Part shown: positions 32,652-42,752 of the stretch, piece after piece
Numbering within the stretch: position 1 is the first letter of the stretch
Layout: the number at the start of each line of letters is the position of its first letter
Assembly: GCA_014529385.2 (NCBI GenBank)
Contig: CM043942.1
Location: 5,174,501 to 5,238,500, forward strand
Length of the DNA stretch: 64,000 nt
Source: Adiantum capillus-veneris
Lineage: Eukaryota; Streptophyta; Polypodiopsida; Polypodiales; Pteridaceae
Direction of reading: 5' to 3'
The notes under the pieces: model-generated
What the model was told of the DNA's origin: nothing
Database searches by the model: none
What the model saw: only the letters and a program-made list of their open reading frames with translations
Translations under genes and position numbers: made by a program

Positions 32652-33825
32652 GTTTCAAAATGTATAGTATGCCAAAAGACCAAATATGATAGAGGGAAGC
32701 AACCTGGATTACTCCAGCCATAGCCTATCCCAAATTCACCATGGGAGAGTATATCCATGGATTTTATCTTTGGATTGCCCAAGTCTATCCATGGAAATAC
32801 GGAAATATGGACAATAGTCGACAGGTTTAGCAAGCAAGCGCACTTTATTCCTGTCAAAAAGACTATTAAGACACACCAAATGGCAACTCTCTTCATATCC
32901 CAGATTTTCAAACACCATGGATTACCAACATCCATCATGTCAAATAGAGATCCTAGAATAACCAGTAATTTCCGGAAAGGTATCTTTGAAAATCTAGGAA
33001 CAAGATTGAATTTCTCTTCGGCCTATCATCCACAAACGGATGGCCAAAGTGAGATAGCCAATCTTACGATACTCGATCCTACTCAAGACTTATGTTACCG
33101 AAGTAGATCAACGCTCACAATGGGAAAAGTACTTACCTCTTGTAGAGTATGCCTACAGTAATACTGTACATACTTCTACGAGAAAAGCACCTTTTGCGAT
33201 CATTGAGAGAAGACCTAAAAGTCCCTTGCTACTCAAAGTACATGGAAAGATCTTTGCCGCTGATGAGTATAGCCGTGACCTATAAGAATATTTTCAAAAG
33301 ATTGAGGCATACCCATCTCTCAACAAAGGCAAAAAGCTATTGTTGACAAGCACAGAAGGGCCTTAACGTTCAAAGAAAATGATTGGGTCTTACTTAAGTT
33401 TCCTAAGGCTCGATTAAGACAAACCACGGGCAAAAATCCTACAGTAGTATTATGCTAAGCTAGCAAAACGATACTATGGTTCTTTCCAAATCTTGAAGCC
33501 CATCAATGAGACGGCTTACCAACTCAAGTTGCCCAACCATTGTCTCATACACAATGCTTTTCATGTGAGCCTACTCAAGCCCTACAAAGAAGAGCCACCA
33601 AGTGAACCAATTATTGAAGACCTTCCCGAAGTTGAAGACCAAGAAGAGGTACTACAACCCAAAGCTATCCTTCGGCATGAAGACAAGGTACTACAACATG
33701 GTAAGATTATCCAACGGTATCTTATTAAGTTCAAAAATTATCCTTTAGAAGATGCTAGATGGATGCAAGGAATACAGCTTAAGCATAGTATGAACCTTGT
33801 CAATGCTTACAATGCTACATTATAG
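32652..33825 (+). pseudogene. Gypsy-C integrase core and C-terminal chromodomain
   Basis: The integrase core in frame 32757-33161 has WTIVDRFSKQAHFIPVKK, SIMSNRDPRITSNF and YHPQTDGQSEIANLTI, holding the catalytic D, D and E positions. Frameshifts break the region 33080-33490. The last frame, 33493-33825, has AYQLKLPNHCLIHNAFHVSL and then a chromodomain (AILRHEDKVL, IQRYLIKFKNYPLEDARWM). This places Gypsy-C with the chromoviruses of plants. The arrangement RT, RNase H, integrase, chromodomain is the Ty3/gypsy order. Confidence 0.85.
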
Positions 33826-34189
33826 AGTAAGCAAATATACAAATTTCTTTTAAATGACCCATGCTTTTGTCTTAAAAGACTAGTTCTCTTTTTAATTGTA
33901 CATAAATTAAAATAGTATGCATGCTTTGACTTATGTTTACGATGATGACGTCTATCAAACACTAAGTAGAATTTGTCACTCTACTTTGGGAGAATGAAAT
34001 GGACTAAAGAGCAAACATGTTTGCGGCAGCTATGTCTTCCAAGCACCAAATGCATCAGTCATCCATCTTGGAAAGATATCGTAGGGTAAAAAGGGATCCT
34101 CTACCCACTAAGTAAGATTGACTAATGACTAAGGCTTTATCTCTTCTACCTCACAGTCGAGGACGACTAAGATTTCAAGAGAGAGGTAA
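33826..34189 (+). other. Gypsy-C 3' untranslated region and polypurine tract
   Basis: No open frame is present. A purine-rich stretch, CAAGAGAGAGG, ends three bases before the 3' LTR and is the likely plus-strand primer. Confidence 0.5.
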
Positions 34190-35788
34190 TGTCATAAAAT
34201 CTAATATCTAACCAACCCAAATGATTTTCTCATATTAAATTGATCATTTCATGTGGGAGAATAAACGAGAACAAGGGTTAAGATATAGACATGTGCTTAT
34301 AGATCTATCTCAACACGGGGAGAATGGTAAAGGGGTCCAAATGAGAGATGGTCTATCAAAGAGCAAGGCTAACCAATGGAGCATAAGACCTTAGGGTTAG
34401 CTTCATTGAAGACCTCCAATAATGAGTGTAAAAATCCTTTGACCTTAGGTAAGCTAGGGTTGTGCTTGATGTGGGAACCCGGCCCAAGCTTGAGGTGCTT
34501 GAGGTGCTTGTCGTGCTTGATGACTAAGGTGCTTGAGGTGCTTGATGATTGAGATGCTTGAGGTGCTTGAGGTGCTTGATGATTGGGATGCTTGAGATGC
34601 TTGTCATGCTTGAGATGCTAGGGTTGTACTTGAGGTGGGAACCCGGCCCAAGCTTGAGGGGCTTAAGGGCCAAGCTTGTGGTGGGAACCAAGCCCAAGTT
34701 GAGTAAATTGAGGTGTGAAAAAGGTCAATGCTAATCCCTACAAGGAGGGGGCAAGCCCTACATGAGGGGGGATGAAAGAAAACACACACACTCACACAAG
34801 GCATGCCTAGTACAAAGAAAGCAAAGGGGACACTTGTCAAGTTCCTCCTCATGTTGCCCTCATGGTGTGCCTGAAGCCTATTGGTTGGCCACTCAAGGGA
34901 TCCAATGATAATTTAGGAGATTTAATTAATTGTCTTTGCATTTATCAAGTCCTCTCTCTCAAAGGGGAAAGGGGGACACTTGTCCCAAGGCTACCCTTGT
35001 TGCTTGTAATGCCTCCTGCTTGTGATTGGCTAGGACTGGAGGGATCCAATGAGCTTCAAGCATGAGCTACAAGGGGGGGTCGACCAAAGCAAGCTAGGGG
35101 GTTGCTTAGGGAGTATACTCTCCCACACACACTCTCATTATGCAAGAGCTTCCTCTCCTTCCTCGAGTAGAGGTTGAGAGCTTACACCAATACTCTTGGC
35201 TATGGAGTGCAAATCCAACCAAGAGCCATGCTTCAATGTTTAAGCTTGCCATCTTCTCCATCTTCATTACTATGCTATTATGTATGCTAGCAAGAAGAGT
35301 TATGCTAAGTGAGAAACTAATTCTTTCTCCTATGAAATGTTTCTTCTTCCTCTTCCCTACCCTCATTCCCTGCTAGCTCCTCCACCTTCGAAGGTGTTTT
35401 GAGGTCTTGGGATTGAGGCTTGGGATAGTTAAAGCTTTCTTCAAAGTTTATGTTATGCTTGTGATGCATAAAGCTTTCCATCTTCATTGCATCACTTAGG
35501 TCACAAGGAACACAAAGATTGTATTGTAACAAGTCTCTCTTAATGGGAGAAATCATAATTTAAATGCATATTCGAGGGGGGACCGGCTCCACATAAATCC
35601 GGTCCTCAACTATTGTCATGTTCTCTAAATTCTCTCTTGCAAAAGTATTGTTCATGCCAAGTTAACTAATTGCTATGTTTATGTTGCTATCTTCAATTAT
35701 GTTCACCCACTATGCTCATAAAGTAATTTCTCAAAAGTACTCTCATTAATTTCCGCTATTCTCAATTTAATAGGCCAATTCCATTACA
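34190..35788 (+). repeat. Gypsy-C 3' LTR (1599 bp)
   Basis: It starts TGTCATAAAATCTAATATC and ends CCAATTCCATTACA (TG...CA). The left half includes a minisatellite at 34487-34625. The right half matches the 5' LTR part at 27768-28822. It is followed by the target duplicate TGGTA. Confidence 0.88.
34487..34625 (+). repeat. 9-bp minisatellite in LTR-C
   Basis: Imperfect tandem units of the form GAGGTGCTT / GAGATGCTT, with occasional GATGATT interruptions. The whole array lies inside the LTR segment that is missing from the 5' LTR. Confidence 0.85.
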
Positions 35789-35793
35789 TGGTA

Positions 35794-36660
35794 AAACAAT
35801 TACTGGATCTAAAGTCAGCTTTTCCTTTAAGAAATTAAAAGTTGAAACCTCTTTTTATGTCCGCTTGAAAGTGACCTCTTTCTTTTGCAAAGCATGTAGA
35901 GGTGAAGCCATCTCTGCAAAGTTCCTAATAAACCTTCTATAGTAAGAGCACAATCCCAAGAAGCTTCGGACATGGTGCACAATCTTTAAGTCTAGCCATG
36001 TCTTAAGAGCTTCAACCTTTGTGGGATCCATTCGGACACCATCCTTTGACACTATGTGGCCAAGAGAGTGGATCTCTTCCAAGAAGAATTCACTTTTCTT
36101 AGGATTGACAAGTAGCCTGTGACAGCGTAACTCTTCGAACACAATGGTCAAGTGACGTCTATGCTCCTCTTCAATCCTCGAGTAGACTATCATGTCATTA
36201 AAGAATGTGCCAAAAAACTTTTGATGCGAGCGGAAAATCCGATCCATCATCCTATTGAACGTAGCAGGAGCTCATAAAGACCAAATGTCGTTCTAACCGC
36301 AATCTTGTGCACATCCTCTGGCCTTATACGAATCTGATGGTACCCACTCTTAAGGTCTATCCTGCTGAAAATTGCAGCACCTCTAAATGGTCAAGAATAT
36401 CATCAATCCTTATGATAGTAAACCTGTTCTTGATGGTATACTTATTCAATGCACGATAGTCAATACACATGGGCCAAGAGCCATCCTTCTTCTGCACTAG
36501 GAGACGGGGGAGCAAAAAGGTGAAGAACTAGGCTGCATCAGTCCCTTCTCTAAAAGCTCCTCAACTTGTCCCATAATCCCTTTCTACTGAGCCTCACTAA
36601 CCCTGTACAGGGAGGTCTGTTTGGTGGGCTACACCCTGGCACCAAATCTATCACATGGTC
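35794..36660 (-). pseudogene. Gypsy-A reverse transcriptase
   Basis: The minus-strand frame 35855-36250 has the RT active-site block MMDRIFRSHQKFFGTFFND, where the FVDD-type box reads FFND, so the first catalytic Asp is Asn. Downstream are KKSEFFLEEIHSLGHIVS and LGLCSYYRRFIRNFAEMASP. Upstream (36250-36660) the frames are broken, but the RT start reading DHVIDLVPGCSPPNRPP is visible on the minus strand. Past 35855 the frame continues after a stop to the Gypsy-C insertion point. Confidence 0.82.
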
Positions 36661-37098
36661 GTTAGGCCTCTCCGGCGGCAATTGTGACGATAATGAATCT
36701 TCCCTTTCTTGTCCTCTTTATTATCATAGTCAGCTGGCCTTTTCCTTTGTGGACAATCTGTAGCAAAGTGACCAGGCTGCTCGCATGTAAAGCATTTATT
36801 TCAGCAATCAAGACCTTTTCCTCAAGTGACTTGCGCACAAAAGGCCTCCTTTTCTGTTTCTTTGCCTGCGCTCCGGAAGTCTCAGCTGAATAGTTGCCTT
36901 TGTTTTCTTTTTCTAGCCCCTGGGACACTTCAGCAACCGCTTTTGCAAAAGGCTTCTTCCCTGAATTTTTCTTGGGCTGGCCCCCTTTCACGTTGCCCTG
37001 GAATCCACTATCTTCTCCTTTCAACAAGTCGTTTCTAGTGTTGGCAACCTCCATGAGCTGGGTAAGGGTGGCCACTCTGTTCTTTGTACAATAGTTTC
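36661..37098 (-). pseudogene. Gypsy-A gag, C-terminal part with zinc knuckle region
   Basis: The minus-strand frame 36662-37075 begins MATLTQLMEVANTRND and is rich in Lys, Gly and Gln. Near its end another frame spells the knuckle (CEQPGHFATDCPQ), so a frameshift lies close to it. The next recognisable sequence downstream is the start of RT (LPPERPNDHVIDL), with no room for a protease. Confidence 0.75.
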
Positions 37099-37103
37099 TG
37101 AGT

Positions 37104-38549
37104 GAAACCGGCCTGTTTAATCCAAAAAGGGAGGTAGACCTTAGACTTAAACCTTATTTGCTTTCACCCATTTAATTTGTCGCCCACTTTACCTGTACTT
37201 TCAAGACACAACAAAGGGGAAAGGGATACAAGCTGCTAGATTGCACCTGTATGAGAAGACCGACACCAGACTGGCCCCTAAATTAGGCGCCCCTTTCGGT
37301 ATTTCTTTATTCTTTAACAGAGGGAATAAAAGCTGTGGTTCCCTACAAGCTGCCCCGTGGCTGAATTTCAACTGTTCTGGCCTGATTTCAGCAGCATAAC
37401 TGTACTAGGACCCTTCACAGTCAGTATTCCCACGCATTGGATGACTTTCCCAACGCATACGGACACTTTGCAAAACCTGGCAAGAATCTGCGGCACGCTG
37501 AATTCTCTGTTTTCTGCCCCGAAAAATGCGCCAGATCACTTGTACAGCGGTCCCCTCGCGTCCCCGAACCTCCAGGGGGTATTAGGGTCCGTTTAGGGCC
37601 GAAACCCTAAACCTGCAAAAATATACAGCAGGCTATAATCCACTGTTTCGGGCTCCGTTTCGCATGCCGGTCGCATCCGTAGCAAGTCCTCGAGCTCCCG
37701 CACCTATAGGGCTACTTGCCCTTTGAATCGGACAAGATTTCGCACGTGAAACCTCTCCGAATCACCTGTACCTGCGGGGGATTAGCCGCTAGCTAATCCA
37801 GTACCTATGCAAGAGGCTCTTGCCTCGGCAATCGCGCATGAACCCACACAACTATACATTGGTCAATTGAAAAGCCCACTAGAGGGGCATAACATACTGC
37901 CATAGGGGAGAGAGAGGGCAGTGCGTAGCGTGCAAGGCATCACTCCTGGCACCGCACTGTACATAAGAGGGAAAGGAAGCACTCCATAGCTCTCAACTTG
38001 TGACAAAAATTGAAAATGAGCCTGCTTGCTCCTAAAATCAGCGCCACTTCTTCCTGCGTGAAGAAAGTGCACAGAAATGCAGGCTATTTCCCATTTCGGG
38101 GTTGCCGCCTAAAAATCTCCCGACCGGTTGCCCAGTTGACTTCACGGCAGAGTAATAAAATGTTCCCCTTGTCATTCCGGAGGTATGACGCAAACACATT
38201 TTCAGGTCCCAAAATAGCAGTTCCCTAAATTTTAGGAGATGCTGCTATTGTATCTTTGGTCATCTGACCCCCTTTGTACACTGCAGCCACACCCAGAACT
38301 GAAATGTAGCCTCTGTAGCAAAGGATTCCACTTTGGCTAGTCAATGACCCCACTTTGGCTAACCATAGTCCTTGTCCAACTTTAGTGCTCTCTTGCTCTC
38401 AGGCCTGGACTCCCTCTGAACAGTTCCACACTAGCTATGCAATGTAGGGCAGTTAGATTTCCCGAGGGGTGTTTCCAAAAAGTGAAAATGAATAAATAAT
38501 AAGAAAGAAATCAACAAAAAGGATAGATAGTAGTCACACGCTGGTGACA
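37104..38549 (-). mobile_element. Solo LTR-A inserted in the gag of Gypsy-A, TSD CTGAG
   Basis: This 1446-bp LTR (minus strand: TGTCACCAGCGTG ... GGCCGGTTTCA) is flanked by perfect CTGAG repeats at 37099-37103 and 38550-38554. The gag coding of Gypsy-A stops on one side (GLPKGL) and resumes on the other (NYCTKNRVATLTQLM), so the LTR inserted into a pre-existing copy of the same family. No internal region remains, which fits LTR-LTR recombination. Confidence 0.88.
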
Positions 38550-38554
38550 CTGAG

Positions 38555-39349
38555 CCCTTTAGGCAACCCACAACAATACTTCTCTATCTACTCTGTCAAT
38601 GGCACAAACCTATAGGAAGTTACTGAGAGCAATGCTTTAGTGAACTTCCTGATGTACTCTTCTAAGCTCTTGCAAGTAGCTGCAGAGAGTTGGTGCCAAT
38701 CTGTCATAACTTCGATTTCGGACAGCCACGCAGATGCAAACATTTTCTTGAAGTAAACCCATGTGGCGGGTACCTGTCCTTGCATCAAGAGGATCGTCCA
38801 CCATGAACGCGCATTTCCTTTCAAGAAGGTGGTAGCTTTTCTGACCTTAGAAGCCTCTGTAAAATCCCCCCCTGCATAAGCTGTATCAAACTGCTGGAGG
38901 AAAGTGAGAGCCTTCGTCTTGTCCTCGAAACCACTGAAGGTGTCAAACTTTACCGTTGCACCACCTTCTTTGTATGGTTTTGGCTTCTCCAAAGCTCCCA
39001 GATTATCATAGAGTATTGCCTTCAACATGGGCACAGTAATGAGGATTATCGACGCCCCTTGGCCCATTGACATTTTGCATCGTACGTGCCATATCTGGCT
39101 GTTGTCCAAAAAAGCCAGCCACGCCAAAATTGCCCTGTGGCACCCAAACTGGCCCTGATTGCTCTGAAAGCCTTGCTGCATTCCGATATTACCATACATG
39201 GGGTTTGGCATCATGCCTTGCATACCCCCAAACACTGTTCCTCGCATATAATGCTGGTTTCCACGCGCATAACCAGCCATACTTTGAAACACAAATCCAT
39301 CCCCAAAATACCCAGGATGTACCGTGGGTGGTGGAAAAACCTGATGCAC
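38555..39349 (-). pseudogene. Gypsy-A gag, N-terminal part
   Basis: The minus-strand frame 38588-39349 has a Met/Gly/Gln-rich start followed by a capsid-type domain: VKFDTFSGFEDKTKALTFLQ, FTEASKVRKATTFLKGNARS and VYFKKMFASAW. The frame ends at TAG (38588-38590), after which coding resumes as IEKYCCGLPKGL up to the solo LTR. Gag forms the particle that packages element RNA. Confidence 0.8.
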
Positions 39350-39475
39350 TGCCTAGAAACTGGTTCCCTGTCCATTAGGACAACATGCGGGCTCTGAAAG
39401 GTGGTGGGCTGACCAACTAGGCTACAAAGAGACTATGCCTTTTACAAAGGCATGGTGAGCTGGCCGTGACACCAC
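39350..39475. other. Short leader of Gypsy-A up to the LINE-3 boundary
   Basis: No motif was recognised. The Gypsy-A 5' LTR should lie beyond this but is absent. LINE-3 ORF1 similarity begins near 39480. Confidence 0.3.
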
Positions 39476-39718
39476 TTGAGCTCGCCCGTTGATCATGCGC
39501 AGTTACGAGGAGATGAGGACCGCACCACCTTTTTTCGCAAAAGGGTGCTCATACGAGGCCTCCAGGGCGGCCATATCTTTATGGACGAGGACCTCACTAG
39601 GATGCAGATCGAGCACAGGAAATCATGCATGCCCAGGGTCCTTCAGGCACGGAAAGAAGGTAAAAAGGCCTTCTTTCGAGATGGTAGAATCTTCATCGAC
39701 GGCTACCCAATCTCATAG
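39476..39718 (+). pseudogene. LINE-3 ORF1p, C-terminal fragment
   Basis: FFRKRVLIRGLQGGHIFMDE, DLTRMQIEHRKSCMPRV and ARKEGKKAFFRDGRIFIDG align with the C-terminal half of LINE-1 ORF1p. TAG at 39716-39718 ends it, and the same frame continues without another stop into ORF2 (GAVWNCNGSIW). The N-terminus is lost to 5' truncation. Confidence 0.75.
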
Positions 39719-41338
39719 GGATTCGGGACCTATGAGACACATACACTAGCACAGGAGACACCACTTAGAGGGGCAGTCTGGAACTGCAATGGTTCTATAT
39801 GGACACATCCGGAGCGCCTAGAGGAGATCATCAGTGAGCATGACTTTGTATGTTTTACGGAGACCCATGAGAGCCCAGAGAGAGGACTACCTGTAGTCAC
39901 AGGATTTCAGTGGGAGTCGACTTACAGGACCATCACCAGACACAGTACAGCTCGAGGGTCAAGAGGGGTGGCCATACTATTCAGACAGAGCTTACACAAC
40001 CGGATACAAGTGATGAGTAGAGATGAGGAGGCATGCTATATGTGGGTACGGCTAGAGCTCACCCACGAGAGAGGGCTATACATTGCCTTATGCTACTTTT
40101 CACCACATGGATCACGATATGCTATCCAGGACCCCTACTCTCGACTGTCGGAGGACATTTCTCACTACACATCACTCGGGGAAGTCCTCCTCATGGGGGA
40201 CTTCAACGGGAGGACACAGAGCCGACAGTGTGAGATCTATGATATGGAGCAGCCGGAGATCATGAGGGCACTTGATGCAAAGGACATGGGGGTGAATAGA
40301 GTGTCTGCAGATGGGGGACAGGACAACGCTGGATATGGCAGACACCTTCTTGAGCTTGGCAGCAGGCGCCATCTCGTTATTTATAACAGGATGGCGAGGT
40401 GGCCAGATTCTGGAGAATTCACTTAATTCCCACACAGTGGCGGAGAGAGCACAGTGGACTATTTGATGGGCTCTACCCAGATAGCAAAGCTTATACACTC
40501 CTTCAACGTTGCACGCACACCGATAGGGGCGGATCATACTTATCTTACATTCTCCCTTCTTGCTACACAGCTTGCTGACCCCCCCCCCCTTCACACTTAC
40601 ACTACCATTTCTTTCACTCATGAGCTCACTCCTGTTTATATACATCACCTGCATGAGCACCTTATACACTTAGACCCCACAGCACCTCTGGACACACTCA
40701 CCACACACATTACATCCATCTTACACGAGTCAGCCACTCAAAGTTTCCCACATCACATACACACACACCCTCCACGCACTGGCACTATGCCACAAAACAG
40801 GTGGTACGACGACCAATGTCGAGATCTACACAGACACCTACGTATATTGGAGATCAGAGGGGAGATTACACATCGCGAGGCTCAACGCAGGATGCAAACA
40901 CTTACCCGTCGTAAAAGACGGGAGTGGGAGGAGCACCAGTATTGGGACATCTATCATTTACTCATGAGCCAGGATAGTGCTGAGGCATGGCGCCGGATTA
41001 GACCTCCTAGGCCATCCACTCCTATTCAAGACCCAGCGACATGGCACAGATATGCTGAGAGCTTATACGAGATCCCAGGACAGCCACCCATACCTACGCC
41101 ATCGGCTACCCGACCCACATCATCTACTTTCTTCACCACCCACATGGTGAAGAAAGCTATATCCCACCTATAGCATGGGAGGGCTAGAGATCAGGCAGGC
41201 CTACAGGCAGAGCATCTTATATATGGCTGTGATGCATTGGCACCACTCATTGCCCACCTCTTCAACCGCGCGCTTTCAGAGGGATTCCCAGAGTCGTGGA
41301 CAGAGCACACCATCGTGCCTATCCACAAATCTAGGGAT
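39719..41338 (+). pseudogene. LINE-3 ORF2p, part 1: endonuclease and start of RT
   Basis: The endonuclease motifs are VWNCNGS, FTETHESPE, MGDFNGRTQ and ADHTYLTFSL. TAA at 40424-40426 stands where LINE-1 has the Cys of FTCFPH, and TAG at 41171-41173 interrupts the segment after MVKKAISHL. The frame resumes each time. The last residues (VPIHKSRDA) meet the target duplicate GCCAT of the solo LTR at 41339-41343. Confidence 0.83.
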
Positions 41339-41343
41339 GCCAT

Positions 41344-42752
41344 TGTCACCAACCAATGGCAATTCCATTTTTGTTTATTTTCTCTTTCTTTGGGGAATTT
41401 CGTTTGTTTTACCTTTTGGAAACACCCCTCTGGAAATCTAACTGCCCTGCATTGCATAGCCAGTGTGGAACTGTTCAAAGAGAGTCCAGGCCTAAGGGCT
41501 AAAGAGCACTAAGGTTGAACAAGGACTATGGTTAGCCAAAGTGGGGTCATTGGCCAGCCAAAGCGGAATCCTTTGCTACATAGGCTACATTTCAGTTCTG
41601 GGTGTGGCTACAGTGTACAAAGAGGGTCAGATGACCTAGAAGAATGTAATGGCAGAAACTCCTAGATTTTAGGGACTGCTACTTTTGGACAGCAAAATGT
41701 CTTCGCGTCATTACGTGCAGTTTGACATGGGGATCATTTTGTTACTCTGTGGCCAAGTCAACAGAGGCTGCAGGTGAGATATTTTTAGACCCGAGGGTCT
41801 AAAGCGAGAAAATGCACAAATGAGTGACACTTGGCACTCTGAGGCCAGTTTACTACTTAAAGAGAAGGCAAAAACGTGATTTTCAGCTGTGAGCTCGTTT
41901 TTGAGTGTTGTCAAAGGTGGGAGAGCTTCAATGGAGTGTTGGCTTACCCTCTATGTACAGTGAGGTGCAGGATGTCATGACCTGCACACCTCTCACTGCT
42001 CTCTCTCTCCCCTATTCTTTATGGTTATGCCCCTCTAGTGGGCTTTTCATTTGACCAATGTACAGTTATGTGGGATTGCCGAGGCAAGAGCCTCTTGCAC
42101 AGGTACTGGATTAGCTAGCGGCTAATCCCCCGCAAGTACAGGTGATTCGGAGAGGTTTCACGTGCGAAATCTCGTCCGATTCAAAGGGCAAGTAGCCCTA
42201 CAGGTGCGGGAGCTCGAGGACTTGATACGGATGCGACCGGCACGCGAAACAGAGCCCGAAACAGTGAATTACAGCCTGCTGTGTATTTTTGCAGGTTTAG
42301 GGTTTTGGCCCTAAACGGACCCTAATACCCCCAGGAGGTTCGGGGACGCAAGGGGACCGTTGTACAAGTGATCTGGCGCATTTTCAGGGCAAAAAACAGA
42401 GAATTCAGCGTGCTGCAGATTCTCGCCAGGTTTTGCGAAGTGTCCGTATGCGTCGGGAAAGTCATCCAATGCGTGGGAATACTAACTGTGAAGGGTGCTA
42501 GTACAGTTATGCTCCCGAAATTGGGCCAGAACAGATGGAATTCAGCCCGGATTATGCGGGACAGCTTGTAGGGAACCACAACTTTTATTCCCTCTTTTAA
42601 AGAATAAAGAAATACCGAAAGGGGCGCCTATTTAGGGGCCAATCTGGTGTCTGACTCGCATACAGATGCATTCTAGCATCTGTATCCCATTCCCCTCTCT
42701 TGTGTCATTATAGCACAGGTAGAATAGACGACTAATAATGGGTGAAGCTACA
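41344..42752 (+). mobile_element. Solo LTR-A in the LINE-3 RT, TSD GCCAT
   Basis: This 1409-bp LTR reads TGTCACCAACCAATGG ... GGTGAAGCTACA on the plus strand. It is flanked by GCCAT at 41339-41343 and 42753-42757. It is the reverse complement in orientation of the LTR-A copies at 17467 and 37104. Removing the LTR and one GCCAT restores the LINE protein reading across the site. Its extreme 3' end is shorter than in the other two copies. Confidence 0.88.

Larger units (their letters stand above)
20933..35788 (+). mobile_element. Gypsy-C: complete but decayed chromodomain Ty3/gypsy element, TSD TGGTA
   Basis: The left LTR begins TGTCATAAAAATC at 20933 and the right LTR ends CCAATTCCATTACA at 35788. 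The 5 bp on each side are identical (TGGTA at 20928-20932 and 35789-35793). The element sits inside Gypsy-A between its RT and RNase H segments, on the opposite strand. The internal region holds gag, pol and a C-terminal chromodomain (29237-33825). The 5' LTR is greatly enlarged by a MITE and a LINE-2 copy. All coding parts carry stops or frameshifts. Confidence 0.88.
17467..39475 (-). mobile_element. Gypsy-A: old minus-strand chromodomain Ty3/gypsy element
   Basis: On the minus strand the order is gag N-terminus (38588-39349), gag C-terminus (36662-37098), RT (about 35794-36660), RNase H (20660-20932), integrase and chromodomain (19014-20640), polypurine tract (18791-18803) and 3' LTR (17467-18790). 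The body is split by Gypsy-C (20933-35788) and a solo LTR-A (37104-38549). The 5' LTR is missing because LINE-3 begins at about 39476. No protease is found between gag and RT. Stops, frameshifts and a changed RT catalytic residue show it is inactive. Confidence 0.85.

Noticed and set aside
34487-34625. Possible CRISPR-like or riboswitch repeat array
   Set aside because: The units are contiguous 9-mers with no spacers, inside an LTR; it is a minisatellite.
39476-39500. CT-tract target at the LINE-3 5' end
   Set aside because: No CT repeat is present here, so LINE-3 supports the CT association only at its 3' end.
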